Source: Andrena cerasifolii (taxonomy: Eukaryota; Arthropoda; Insecta; Hymenoptera; Andrenidae). Taken from it: 64,000 nucleotides of DNA. The position numbers were made by a program, and so were the translations under genes. Below are positions 53,326 through 64,000 of the stretch, one piece after another. Each line of letters starts with the position of its first letter. The stretch's first letter is position 1. The DNA is taken from contig NC_135119.1 of NCBI RefSeq assembly GCF_050908995.1, positions 2,604,001-2,668,000 on the forward strand, written 5' to 3'. The notes below the pieces were generated by a model that saw only the letters and a list, made by a program, of their open reading frames with translations, did no database searches and was not told the origin of the DNA.

Positions 53326-55439
53326 CAGTAGAGGCACGAACTGGGTATGCTCGGTCCAGACTTTAAGGAAAAAACTGTTTAGTAACTTCGTATAATTACT
53401 TCAACTATACCTACCATGAAAGTTCTTAAAAAGTTTTACTGACAGATAATATTACTCCAGAGAGGTATAAAAGTTCTACCAATTACTTTAGATTATGGTG
53501 AAAAAAGTTTGAATTCATCTAACACTTTCCAACTTATACATTAATATTCTCGCTAATAAAAATGAATGGCAAATCGTAGATCGATTATGATGGAAACAAA
53601 ACAATACAAAAATACTGGTATACGTTTAGGTGATATGTATTTCCGCAACAGCTAGCTGTACCGTAATGGAATAAAATTACACAGTCAGCCCTAAGATAGG
53701 TCATAACGATGAAACAAACGTAACATACTCCTGGAGGTATCCGGTACCAATGACGTGAAGACCGTCAATTTTTACATCCGGTTACAATTTAATATCCACG
53801 AATTTACCTGCTTTAGGCCTCTCATCTCCCTTCTATTCAAAGCTTCATCCTCGAACGAACACTCGAGGCACTCGTAAAATGGATAAAAAAAATTGTAGCA
53901 CGCGGCAACACCGATGAACGTTTCCTTTTTTTCCCCTGCCTTCCTTCCGATCACGAGAGCCATCAAGCTTTTCCACTAGACTGTCGAGTGTCCCCTAATA
54001 TAGCCTCCACTAAATCATTCACTCTCACTGCATTCATATAAAACTGCGTGCAATACTACACGCTTTAACAACGCGTTTGAAAATTGTGTTTCCGTTAGCC
54101 AATGAACTTGACTGAACAAATGTAGCGGTGAATCATTAACTGAAAAAGAAAGGTAACAAATCAGGAACGCGGTGGGTAAATATAATGAAAGCGTTTGAAG
54201 TGAAAAGGAACGCTATGTAGCGCATTTGATTTATTATATCTGAAATATTTCTGTTGTTATTGAAGACATAAAAAAGTGACTGAAAATAAGGGTGGAGGGT
54301 TGATTCAAACAGGAGTATCTGATAATGAGGAACAGTTCACCAAATATTAACTGGAAGATCATTTCAAGATCATGATATCGTGAATGTCATTTCACGCCAT
54401 TGTATTATACCGAAGAACGTGGATGATTCTGAAGTACCTTCAAGATGACCTTGGAAAAATGTAAATGGGGCACTCTACTCTGTAATATGTAGAAATAAAA
54501 TTTATCCGCGTCATAATCTGTTATTGTATGTACGAAAGCGCATTCCATGAATAAGCAAATAAATTTCTTACCAATATTAATAAAATTATTTTCTTTCAGT
54601 TTTTATACATACTTTCATGTTGAGCAGTATACGACAAAACTATTTGTTGTACGTTACAAATTATAAAGTGTTTCGACATTTTCATTAATTTTCATTTTCG
54701 TCAATGTTTATTAAATGAAAACTTTATAAAAAAAACAATATGAAAATAAAGATATATTACATAAAAATAATATTACATTCACACATCGTGTCATATCAAA
54801 CGAACGTGGCACGTCGCATGCATGGCGCAGGAAAAACTACGAGTAACAATAACGCCGCACTTCTTTTTTTTTATTTCTTGCACACGCGACAAATCCAACC
54901 ATAATTTTAGTTCCAGAGAAAACTTTTATCGCAATCTATATTTGCACATTTTGTTCCCCAGAAATTCAAGAGGAAATGGAACTGCAATCACAGCTTTATT
55001 ATACATAAATTTGACTGATATTTTAGTTTTTTTTTTCGCCAACTGAATGATATATGTATGTAGTAAAATTCACGACTGGTTTAGTATCTGTTTTAGTGCT
55101 AAGCATGCTTTGCGCCAATTTGCAAGTACGGAGAAGCCGAGAAGGTGTAAAATCCGTTCTAAGGCGACAAAAGTAGAAACGTCATTCGACGGAATCAAGG
55201 TTTATGGTAACGCATATCCGAAAATATTATGTGGGTGTGCAAAGACTCTACGGTTGATAAAGTATGTTTGGAACAGAGCAATTGAGACCGGGAGAGGATG
55301 TTTATGGTAGAGTACCGAATGTGTCAGGGGTGAGAGGTTTGAATGGTGTCTCCGAATGCGCGTGAAGGATTTGGGTGACTGGAGTGCGTGTCAAGAGTGT
55401 GTGTTGTGAGCGTGAATCTCGGGAAGCGCAAGATAACAA
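53326..55439. other. 2.1 kb without a recognisable gene
   Basis: AT-rich. ORFs of 64-87 codons (53772 minus, 54822 plus, 55047 plus) lack motifs and splice support. I saw no repeat boundaries. Confidence 0.4.
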
Positions 55440-55750
55440 TGCATGAGCAGGGTTGCCAGGAATCAGCGATGCCACGGAATAGTTCACCGGAGTGTCTCCG
55501 GAGTGGAGGGAGAACCAACCTTGACGGCGATTGGTTTGACGTCACGGCGTCATCACGCGCATGCGTGACGTGTTCCCCCTCCATCATAGAGACACTCCGG
55601 TGAACTTTCCCTAACATCGCTACCAGGAATCCGTGTTACTCAGGATCGTGTGAAGGGGGAGCACGCCACGCATGCGCGTGATGACGCAGTGACGTCAAAC
55701 CAATCGACGCCAAGTTTGGTTCCCCCTCCAATGACAAACTTGTGCACCAG
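55440..55750. mobile_element. Repeat family J, longer composite copy
   Basis: CAGGGTTGCCAGGAATCAGC starts the left side. GCGATG...GGAATAGTTCACCGGAGTGT pairs with ACACTCCGGTGAAC...CATCGC at 55587-55621. A second inverted pair (GTTTGACGTCAC with GTGACGTCAAAC, GCGCATGCGTGACG with CACGCATGCGCG) links 55535-55570 with 55660-55700. The short copy is at 31425-31512. Confidence 0.6.
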
Positions 55751-55759
55751 GACGATCCA

Positions 55760-56149
55760 TGGCATCTCTCATCGGGAGGCACGGTGTTGTGGTGGGATAA
55801 TCCGTGAGTATAGAGCTATATACACTCATGGTACTGGCCTGCACGCACACGACTGCAGTTCCCCCCACCGATCCTATGGTTAGCAAAGTAACAGTGTCGC
55901 GTTCAGCTCCAGCTCGGCTTCTGGAGCCACCAAAACAGACGTACAGGGTAATTCTCTCGTGACGGGAGTCAAACAAACCCGCATGGCGCCCAGCACTCCG
56001 TGGCGAAAACAACACCCCGCGATGCCTCACTGAGTGTTATGGCTTTCGTTGGACCCGGACCCAGTGAAGTTTAAAGGATCGAGACTTTTGAGGTATCATT
56101 TGGGAATCGATACTTTTCGATACCTACGTATCCATACGTGCGTGTGATA
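55760..56149. other. No recognisable feature
   Basis: Moderate GC, 111-codon minus-strand ORF (55695-56030) without motifs. TCGATAC phrases at 56080-56130 recall the 50914 and 52412 elements. Confidence 0.3.
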
Positions 56150-56485
56150 CCATGATACGAGCGTCTGACTCGAGTGTCGGATCCCGATTCGAAAATCGGA
56201 TTCCGAATCGCAAATCGGGTCCCGAGTTGTAAATTGCGGCTGAAGATAACGGGGACACGAATATAATTATGTGTCGACAAATCCCCGGGTACCCGAACCG
56301 TTCCGTTCGCTGCCCGACCCGTCCCGAGGCTCGGGTACCCGTAATATCGTGTACCCGCACACCCCTATGCAGTATAACCGCTTCCATTGATTTTAATGGC
56401 GTTGAAACGTTCGTCCGAATACGTCCGGATATGGACGACGAGCTAGTCTTACGACTACGGATCCAGTATAACCGTAGCCTTACCA
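56150..56485 (-). mobile_element. Composite family N, mirrored partial copy
   Basis: On the minus strand it begins GGCTACGGTTATACTGGATC and runs via TGGAAGCGGTTATACTGCAT directly into GGGGTGTGCGGGTACACGAT, the same junction as at 48320. ATTCGTCGACACATAATTAT-type and CCCGAGCC blocks follow. Confidence 0.6.
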
Positions 56486-56633
56486 GTTTACGAGTGTCCA
56501 TTTCGTGAATTCTGCTTAATCACCTAGCATACCTACAATGATATGCACTACAATTATTAAACCGCATTTTAATATTGTTGGAATGTTGTTTTTGAACAGT
56601 ATTGATAACTTTTGTTATACATATATGTATAAA

Positions 56634-56902
56634 GGTGCGAATCCACGATGAGATTTTGCATTAGACTTTTCTATTATGAGCCAAAAATCTCACAAATAAC
56701 AAAATGGAAATAATGGAAATAGTCGCGAGAGATGAGATTTTTTAAAATATATCATGAAACTTGTCTGATGAGAGTAATGAGAATTATATCAAGAAACTAC
56801 TGACAAAAAAATTAAAAAATAAGAAAACAATGAAATCATTGTCTCGGGAAATTGAAGTCTCATGTGAGAGACGATATTTTTGTCTCGTCATGGATTTGCA
56901 CC
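56634..56902. mobile_element. 269-bp inverted-repeat element
   Basis: GGTGCGAATCCACGATGAGA and its counterpart TCTCGTCATGGATTTGCACC form the ends with three mismatches. The AT-rich interior has 60-codon ORFs that mean nothing. Confidence 0.65.
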
Positions 56903-57141
56903 TTATGCATGCGACATTATTATATCTATTGAATGCCACGGAAGAAGATCGCTGAATTCGGTTACACACTGCGGAGATCTCTCCCGCTTTTTACCACTAC
57001 CAGCAATGCATGTGTTGCCAAACTATTTCGTTTTTGTATTGAAAACTGTACATGATCTCTAGTTTTTCTTGATGTTTCCCGCAAGATAAAGGTCTGTTGC
57101 ATCGCGTGGTGTACTTAGATTTCTTCTTAGGCCCTTATTTT

Positions 57142-57540
57142 TTATAATAAATTGGAAACTATCCAACTATCTAAGTACGTGTTAAGGTTTTGGCCAGCTT
57201 TTGGCGATTTGGGACCACTGTGCGACGTTGTGAGCAGTTCCTCTACCCTATGGCCACTAGCTGCGATAGTGTGCATGTCCTTAAGGCAGGACTGATAATG
57301 ATCAGGGATTAGCTCGTTGCTAGCATTAAAGGGGCCTGAGACTCCTGACTCACGCACACTCCCCACCACGGCACTGTTGCTCATGAAGGCGTAGGTTAGC
57401 GCTTCAAGATGCTCTTTCTCCATGCTCTCGAAAATGCTGGCTCGTTCAGGCCTGCGAGATAGCGGCGGCATCGTATTACTAAAAGAAAACAGCAAAGACC
57501 AAACGCGAGCCACATAGCATACCGTTTCGTAAGGGTCCAC
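57142..57540 (-). CDS. Unrecognised 132-codon ORF
   Basis: It is open from after a TAA near 57560 to 57142 on the minus strand, with balanced amino acid use (PERASIFESMEKEHLEALTY, SHSGPKSPKAGQNLNTYLDS). It has no ATG at the start of the open frame and no motif that I know. It could be an exon, an element fragment or chance. GC content is higher than in the flanks. No poly(A) or splice signal settles it. Confidence 0.2.
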   Translation of the reverse strand: MDPYETVCYVARVWSLLFSFSNTMPPLSRRPERASIFESMEKEHLEALTYAFMSNSAVVGSVRESGVSGPFNASNELIPDHYQSCLKDMHTIAASGHRVEELLTTSHSGPKSPKAGQNLNTYLDSWIVSNLL

Positions 57541-57844
57541 CTTGTCCCTTGAGCGGCGTCCTTACAACGAGACAACCCTGTACATTGTATTTTACCCTTA
57601 ACAAATATTTGTTACTAATGATCTATAGGAATGCAGAAGGGACAATTGGGTGCTAAAGTTTTGCGCTTCTCGCGTTGAATAATATGAAACGAATAAAATT
57701 TGTAATGTATCACCTACGTAAATGTGTGACGTATGGAGAATAGTTTTCTGCTCTCACTCTCAAGTCATTTTCCAGCTCGCATCTGGGAAAGGAAAATGCC
57801 CTAGAACCCCTTCTGTTACATCTCCTCACATTGTAAGAATTATA

Positions 57845-58089
57845 CAGTACGCACTCGTTACCAGCCCGTTTCTACCATGCATTAGAAGCCCGGCGACTAT
57901 CCCCGCCATTTCATGGAATCCTTCGGACAAGAGTGGAGGAATCCGGAAACGAGGGAGAGGCTCTTTCATTTCCTCTTGCTCGCTCTTTGGTTTTCTCACT
58001 TGCGCCATTGGCCGCGCTGAATAGTGTCCACAACGCGCTATGAGCGCGCCGCCAGCCCCGTTCGTGGGACTGGTAACGAGGATTGACTG
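57845..58089 (-). mobile_element. 245-bp pogo-type MITE, family E copy 2
   Basis: CAGTACGCACTCGTTACCAG at one end and CTGGTAACGAGGATTGACTG at the other, with TA on both sides (57843-57844, 58090-58091). It has the opposite orientation to 19306-19559, matching through CACTTGCGCCATTGGCCGCG. Confidence 0.85.
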
Positions 58090-58109
58090 TACATATAAAC
58101 CCTATTAGT

Positions 58110-59127
58110 TCAATCGTTGCCGGTTCAGATCTGTACAGTTACGTACAACGCCACGTTGTACCGGATTCGTTAACAGTTGGTTGTAGCCAGTGAGATCGGG
58201 CTCAGGTTTCCTTTCGAATCTACGGTTAACCCTATAGAATCCACGAGTTCGGTTATACTTCTATTTGGCAATTACAGCTAACTACTCTTAGATCCCGCAT
58301 CGCCAGTGCGCCAACACCGTGCAATAATTGGTAATTTAAACCTTTAATTATTTATCGCAACACTATACACTTGTACTCTAAAGACTGACTTTCCAATATA
58401 CAGATATTCATTAACAAAATCAAGTATATCATTGAAAACTATTGTTCTATCTAATAATTCTTATGAACCATAGTTGAACGTATCCACCGATACAACTTTA
58501 TCCCTCGAGTTGTATCAAACTTTAATTTATAATTACGAGGCATAACTAACATTTCCCTGATTTCGTATCAGGTTCTTTGGCGCGTGTCACCTATCCAAGG
58601 CAATTTCGCCGATCCAGTGGCTCCTCGATTTCATATCAGGTTCGTCCACAAAAACTTCATCCTTGTGCGGCTCCCTGGTTTCGCATCAGGTTCATCCGTA
58701 TCCAACAGATCCTTGATTTCGCATCAGGTTCGTCTGTAAATCTACCACCATCCTAGCAGCTGCCTGGTTTGAGACCAGGTTCGTCTGTGAATACTCCAAC
58801 CTCCTGGCAGCTCCTCGACTATACCTACGCCGAATTCGTCCTAGTGTGACACCCCGGTTACGCATCGGGTTCATTCGCGAAGTTTCACTCTCCTGCGGCT
58901 CCATGATTATTAAAGTCAGGTTCGTCCGCGTCTGATTCCATTCCTAAAGGCTCCCTGATCTCCCTTCCTTCCTCGCACCTTTCGTCCTCATTTATAATAA
59001 TCCTAGCGGCTTCCTGATTTCGCATCAGGTTCTGCACCTTTACCGAACAAGCTGATAAACCATATTCCTTGGGAAATACCGTTCTCGCCCCGGTCTCTCG
59101 CGTTGCTACGGCCCTGGCTCGTAACAT
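58110..59127 (-). mobile_element. Candidate LTR with hairpin minisatellite
   Basis: On the minus strand it would start TGTTACGAGCCAGGG at 59127. The far end near 58110 is not fixed, and no target duplication was found. GTGTATAGTG/GATAAATAATT gives a weak TATA-like site. The main feature is the periodic hairpin array. An LTR identity is a guess from the TGTTACG start. Confidence 0.3.
58555..59035 (-). repeat. Degenerate minisatellite of CCTGAT-loop-ATCAGG hairpins
   Basis: At least seven units on the plus strand read TCCTGATTTCGCATCAGGTTCGTC or variants (58560, 58632, 58677, 58714, 58763, 58855, 59016) at irregular spacing of 37-110 bp. Most can form a 6-bp stem around a 5-nt loop. The unit at 58763 (CCTGGTTTGAGACCAGG) has changed both stem strands together. 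Minus-strand ORFs show the matching peptide NLMRNQ. Confidence 0.75.
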
Positions 59128-60630
59128 AAGTAATAATGAATAAATAAATATATTAATGACATCTGCAATGTTATAATTATATGAAACATGTGCACATGTT
59201 CCTATGTATAAATTTGAGCATAATACATAATGCACGTGTATACAATGAAATAATGCAACCACAGAGTGAGCATATAAGAGATATGTAATGTATTACGTTC
59301 TTGATCCATATTTAAAATATATATTGGTCTCAAACGCAATACATACTACACTTGGCTAAGAAATATCGTTCCAAGTAAGTAGGTATGTAAACTTCCTAGA
59401 TATCGGCCGATGTCGGGCAATGCGCATAAAATTATGTCACCGATTGCTCGATGTAGCGGATGGAAACGAACGATAACCTACAAGCTACAGTGCTGTGTAA
59501 AAAAAACGCGTGTTCTGCCTCGAAAAGAACCTGTTTCTGTTACTACTTCATTTGCAGTAGTCGCGGCGAGTGAGAGGTGCCAGAGAGATCTATTCCGTCC
59601 CTTTTCGATAGGTGACGCTGCAGCAGTGGCGACCGTAATTTATCAATTGTCGCTACCGCATGCCCTCTTGCTCGTTCTTAGTCCCCCTTACTCACCGCGG
59701 CAGAGAGCAAAGGCAAGCCAAATAAACTACCCGCCTCGAAAAGAGCTCATGCCCGGACTCGAGATGCGGGTTCTTTTCGAAACAACTCTGTACCTATTTG
59801 TTACTTTTTTTATAAGTTTAGACATCCTGATGTGATATCATTGATGCGCCGCAACAATAACTTTATGAAATCGAAAAATGTAGTCATTCAAGGTTAGAAA
59901 ATAAGAATTAACCTATGATAGCAATGGTCTATATTTATTTTTACGTTTACCATTATTCAAGCAAATTCCCGTGTACAGGGTGTACGAACATTCTATTCTA
60001 TACACTTGAATCAACGTAAATTTGTTAAACAATATATCGCAATATTGGTTTTAACGTCGCAATTTGTTGGAAATGTGAATTGGACACCGATGCGTAGTCA
60101 GTTTCTGAACGCGCCTTGTATGAGTGATCCCCTTATGCTGCGGAAAAATACAAACGACAAAAATGAGAGAGTTCTAGCACCATAAGGTGAAGGGTCACGT
60201 GTTTAACGCCAAATAGAAGTCCAGGAGCGTAAGTACTTCAAGGTAAATCTGTTGTTTATTATAACAAGTTCAGTAATAAGTTCAATGAGAGAATATAATG
60301 CAAACATTTTCTACACACTGAATACGAAAAAGTGGTTCGTTTGACACTTTTCACAAAGAATTTGAGTTTCAAGTTTGATATCAGGGTTAATACTGCGCCA
60401 CATTTTTTTAACAGATCTCCACCGATGCGATTCTGTAGAATCACCCATGATAGGTAGGAACGACAAACTTTTCTATACACTATGCAGATTGCCCCGTAAT
60501 CGGTGGCACACGCAGAAGGCTGGTGATTCTACATGAAAAAATAAGGTAGAAATGATATAGAAATGATATAAAATTTTTACGCATTTCAGACAGATACACA
60601 AGCACCGAAGTACAGGTTTTTATGCTAGAG
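59128..60630. other. 1.5 kb without a recognisable gene
   Basis: A 141-codon ORF (59410-59835) lacks motifs. Within it CGAAAAGAACC (59521) and GGTTCTTTTCGAAA (59768) form one inverted pair, so it may overlap a small element. ACAGGGTGTACG near 59976 is another repeat-end phrase. Confidence 0.35.
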
Positions 60631-60713
60631 GGGCACGCTAAGGCAACGGGAATGCTTCTCCCTTACTATGGGTTTTTGTTTACAATGGCGAGGAACGTTC
60701 CCCTCAGCGTGCC
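60631..60713. mobile_element. 83-bp inverted-repeat element
   Basis: GGGGCACGCTAAGG at the left and CCTCAGCGTGCCC at the right are inverted. Confidence 0.45.
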
Positions 60714-60759
60714 CTGCGGGCGTCGAACACTATACAGCGGTGCAAGTGTACCTGGCCGA

Positions 60760-60855
60760 AATTCAAAGTCAATTTTCTAGAGAACTAGGTAAGTGAGTTA
60801 CGACAAAAATGTATTGCATATTTTTCACTTATTTTTTTATATAGAATCGTCACCT
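60760..60855 (+). repeat. Repeat family F, copy 3 (diverged)
   Basis: GAAATTCAAAGTCAATTTTC followed by a TATTGCATATTTTTCAC stretch corresponds to the copies at 19935 and 49305, without the poly-C end. Confidence 0.5.
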
Positions 60856-61966
60856 CCAACTCTACAAAAGAACCACCCCACCGCCTATACCACCGGGAGA
60901 TCCAGTATATACATACACTTTTATATCCTTATAAGTCCGACGCTCGGGCGTCAGGTCGAACCTTTAACAAAGCGATTTACTATTCGGCTCGCATTTATCC
61001 TTTGCCGTTTTATTTCAATAAGACGATGCCGCCGCTATCTCGACCGAAATTCATGGCTTGTCGCTGTCGTGTACCCTGCCATCCATTCTCAGTCTCTTGC
61101 ACCCGCCGCGGCGACTACAAAAGAAGTAATGAGGATAGAAATGTACTAATGGCGACTATACTCTAATTGGCGAATTAACTACCTTAGCGAATTGCCTTCC
61201 ATATCTTCAGGCAATGTTGGCACTGATTCTACAGTATTTAATCGTTACAAGCTCGTCTGGACTACACGTTAGGAGCTCTCCCCACCATTTCTAGCTCACT
61301 CCTGACCTGCGAAGGCGAGAATGCGATCAAACGGGAGCAAGTCAGAGGGCTGAAAGCGAATGAGGAACGGTACGTTCCGTCTTTCGGACGCAGGATACTC
61401 CGTCGGTTGCGTCGCAAGGTAGAAGGTGATTGAGATCCACTGACCAGAGAATTTATATCTCCCCATTGAACGCGCTGAGAAACGCAGGCAAATTTGGCAG
61501 CCCCGTGCTTGGATGAGTCAGCCTATGACGTCACGAGTGTTCCGGCTTCCTTAGGAAAACACCAAGGTTTCGGCTAAAACGCGTTCCCGCATTTTCTGTG
61601 AAACGCGCGGGACGCTCACGGTTATTGGACCAATCGCGAGCGGTTGAAGGTCGCACCTCCATGTTCCTTGCTTCCGCTTCCTGACTGACCAGCGCATCCG
61701 TTTTTCGTTTCCGACTCACTTACACACAGACCATCGAACAGTAAGTTTTTTGTATCACTTACCATAGTCCATAGTTCCAGTAATATTTTAATAAATTAGT
61801 TATCCAAATTAACGTGCAATTCTACTTAACGTAAGTCACAACAACGCAGCTTTATTTCATTAATTTGAAATAAAGAAAAGCAAGTGTCGGGCGGCTTTAC
61901 AACCCGCCAGCTCAACGGCACTTCAATACCATCCTTTGTGTGCGCGATGGGCATATGCTCTTAGAC
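60856..61966. other. Mostly unassigned
   Basis: A family D fragment (GGAACGGTACG, GGACGCAGGATACTCCGTC) lies at 61330-61420. The 118-codon ORF at 60793-61149 has no motif. Confidence 0.35.
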
Positions 61967-62046
61967 CAGTATTTCCCTAACTTTTTTGATGAATTTAATA
62001 AAGTAATGAAAACACATTAAAAATAGGTATTTCTTAATATATATAT

Positions 62047-62395
62047 TGTGACGTCCTGGCCCCATCACATGGGTCACGCCGTTAGTCTCCGCCGGCGCCG
62101 GTAGAGGTCTACTCTTCTAGCAAGTCCTATCGTCCACTCTCGTTCGTATATATACAAGTTCCAAGGTATTTCCTCTTAGTCCCCGTGTGTCTAGGGCAGG
62201 GGCCGTTAGCTATAGCCCTACTGATGAGTCTGTCTGACGGTCCTAAGACGAAACACGCGCACATCTTCTTTTCCTCCACGATCTTTAATGCCAATCCACC
62301 TGCCCCGCACAGTACTCCAAAAAGCGTGACCGTCCCGAGGGATTACGGTTACGCCGGAGGCAACAGGGCAAGATCATCATCCATCCCTCTTTACG
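62047..62395 (+). repeat. 350-bp repeat family H, copy 2
   Basis: Same sequence as 22202-22548 with about 10 percent differences. The TATATATACAAGTTCC stretch is a possible TATA box. Confidence 0.65.
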
Positions 62396-62442
62396 TTCCG
62401 GAATCAATCACCAATCACCATCTCATATATATATAATAATAT

Positions 62443-62539
62443 ACTGATTACCCAGATGCAAACACAACCATCGCACTAAATAAGATAATTAAATTTATTA
62501 TATATGTGCTATGGTTGTATTTGCATCTGGGTAATCAGT
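62443..62539. mobile_element. 97-bp hairpin element
   Basis: ACTGATTACCCAGATGCAAA is inverted almost exactly at 62512-62539, leaving a 40-bp AT-rich loop. Confidence 0.75.
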
Positions 62540-62773
62540 TTCGTCTTCTTTTCAGTTATGAAAAATTAGTGTTACAGCATTAATAGACTCTGGCAATGTA
62601 ACCATATTAAAATAAATAAGTGCTAAGAAGCGGCAACTAAAAATAACCGTGGCGAACCCTCAGAAAACTCTTCGAGACCCCCTTGCGGATCGCGGCCCAC
62701 AAGTTGAGAACCACTGACTTAGACGGAAACGATTCCGCAAATGTCGTAGAAGCTTGACGCAGCCCCGTGTCAT

Positions 62774-63099
62774 CAGGGTTGCCAGGAAGGACCCTGCAGC
62801 AGCGGAGTGGGAGCACCTAGAGCAGTGGCGGCGATACAAGTGTGCGTGAGACGCCATGATGGGAAACGAACCGACGCCAACGCCAAGCCAAGCCCAGTGA
62901 CGTCACGGCCAATCAGGGTCGATAACCTATTTCCCGGCGACGCCGGTTGGTCGTGGGGTCTCTTGGCTTGGCGCTGGCGTCGGTTCGTTTCCCATCATCG
63001 CGTCTCACGCACACATATACCGCCACTGCTGTAGGTGTTCCCACTCCACTACGCGTATGCTCCCACTCCGCTGCTGCAGGATCTTTCCCTGCAACCCTG
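62774..63099. mobile_element. 326-bp hAT-type foldback element
   Basis: CAGGGTTGCCAGGAAGG and its counterpart CCCTGCAACCCTG are the ends. Arms of about 140 bp pair via GCAGCAGCGGAGTGGGAGCA, ATGATGGGAAACGAACCGAC and GCCAAGCCAAG. The flanks CGTGTCAT (62766-62773) and CGTGTCAC (63100-63107) form an 8-bp duplication with one mismatch. ORFs up to 132 codons here are palindrome shadows. Confidence 0.8.
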
Positions 63100-63139
63100 C
63101 GTGTCACACCCCACCACAGCTGCTCGCACAGCCAGGCAA

Positions 63140-63340
63140 AAGAAAAACTATCAAGCGCCCGAAAAACGAAGCAAAACAAAGTATGAACGCGTCTGTCTCG
63201 AAACGTTCCTCGCTTGCTTTCAGTCCCTCTGACTCGCTCTCGTTGCATCTCCCCCTCGCATTCAGCAAGAAGAAAGTGAGAAACGGCCGCTGGGAATCGT
63301 GTCCCCTTCACGTTAGACGCTTCCGGCGTTCAGAGCCGCG
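63140..63340 (-). repeat. Repeat family D, copy 2
   Basis: It matches 15370-15560 inverted: GGGGACACGATTCC, GAGAGCGAGTCAGAGGGACT, and GTTCATACTTTGTTTTGC. Confidence 0.6.
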
Positions 63341-64000
63341 AGCTTATAACGACTAAATACTATATTACGTTCTCTAATGAAGCCCTATAAAAAACACGGT
63401 TACACCTAGTTACAGGAAGTGTAGTTACAATAATTGTGTTACAAATAGGTAGGTATCACTTGTGATAAATACCCAATATCAATAATTTTAAGTTCAAGGA
63501 CAACTTAAGGTCACTTAGCATGCACACTTCAACTGTACAGCGATAGAAAAAGGAGTAGTACGTTTTTGATCAAAGAAACCTAAAGTGACCTTGAGAAACC
63601 TTATTTCTTGAAAAAAAATTCGTCGCTGTTAAGAAATTAATCGAAACTAAATACATCACTTCCATAAAATCATAATATAGTACCACACACAACGCATACT
63701 TCGTTATAAATAAGATATTAATAATGTTTGCATTATTATCACTCATTATTAAAATACTGACTTGCAACGGATTATATGACTCATTAGTTAGTCACTCCTG
63801 TATTCATCAATTTTAATTACACCGGTGATTATTACTTACTTATACCTAATTACTTCTTGTATATTGCCTTTAAATTTTATCCGTGTATGTAAGACCGAAA
63901 TTGAAATAACACTAGAATGTAATAGAAATTTTTATATAAATAGTAGTTTCATCATCATATGTGTGATTATTGTTTCTTGGATGAAGAGAGACAAGAAACA
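63341..64000. other. No recognisable feature
   Basis: AT-rich end of the window. A short possible hairpin (AAGGTCACTTA near 63509 with TAAAGTGACCTT near 63581) is the only structure noted. Confidence 0.35.

Larger units (their letters stand above)
61967..62716. mobile_element. 750-bp hAT-type element containing two insertions
   Basis: CAGTATTTCCCTAACTTTTTTG and CAAGTTGAGAACCACTG are hAT-like ends. The target duplication TCTTAGAC (61959-61966) and ACTTAGAC (62717-62724) matches at seven of eight positions. Inside sit repeat family H (62047-62395) and a 97-bp hairpin element (62443-62539). Confidence 0.75.

Noticed and set aside
55695..56030. 111-codon minus-strand ORF as a gene
   Set aside because: It overlaps a composite repeat, contains no domain motif and is flanked by other elements.
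58555..59035. CRISPR array
   Set aside because: Spacing is irregular, units are degenerate hairpins, and the genome is eukaryotic.
62913..63311. 132-codon minus-strand ORF
   Set aside because: It runs through the arms of a palindromic hAT-type element; open frames there are a by-product of the inverted repeat.

Overview
The window reads as a transposon-dense stretch of an insect nuclear genome, most likely hymenopteran and possibly ant. This rests on AT-rich DNA without operons or bacterial-style ORFs, short TTAGG runs, canonical GT-AG introns, and a LINE type whose protein motifs I associate with ant genomes. The taxonomic call is an inference. I could not support a single intact host gene. 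Every recognisable protein fragment belongs to a mobile element, and most of the remaining structure is inverted repeats, solo LTRs, SINE-like repeats and minisatellites.

Layout. 1-5.7 kb: miniature inverted-repeat elements (7-925, 2490-3413 with a TA duplication, 4586-4675 with TTAA flanks, 5528-5720). 6.1-8.7 kb: a decayed pogo/Tigger-type transposase gene (helix-turn-helix and DD35D). 8.7-9.4 kb: a foldback element whose loop is a 24-bp satellite. 9.7-11.3 kb: a minus-strand THAP plus DDE transposase pseudogene, ISL2EU/Harbinger-like. 11.6-22.5 kb: inverted-repeat elements, tRNA-like SINE candidates, a candidate LTR with a 28-bp minisatellite, and a 350-bp repeat that recurs at 62 kb. 23.1-25.4 kb: the 3' end of one LINE, then a hAT-like insertion that holds a Jockey-like LINE fragment, itself holding a small element. 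26.6-27.6 kb: tandem units with 5S-rRNA-like heads, one split by a poly(A)-tailed retro-insertion with an 11-bp target duplication. 27.6-34.9 kb: a hAT transposase C-terminus, several inverted-repeat elements and a solo LTR. 35.6-39.6 kb: a nearly full-length but decayed minus-strand LINE (coiled-coil ORF1, endonuclease, reverse-transcriptase remnants, C-terminal zinc motif). 40.9-63.3 kb: further nested elements, including one carrying a THAP-domain exon, a hAT family with inverted 41-bp arrays, a long foldback split by a second solo LTR, and a hairpin minisatellite inside a candidate LTR.

How the parts relate. There is no pathway here; the content is a nested record of insertions. The transposase genes are all broken. 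The many terminal-inverted-repeat elements look like non-autonomous passengers that could have been moved by pogo/Tc1 (TA duplications), hAT (8-bp duplications), piggyBac (TTAA) or THAP-DDE enzymes supplied elsewhere. The most interesting piece is the 5S-like repeat at 26.6-27.6 kb: its head has the canonical 119-nt length and keeps base pairing in two helices although their sequence differs from ordinary insect 5S rRNA.
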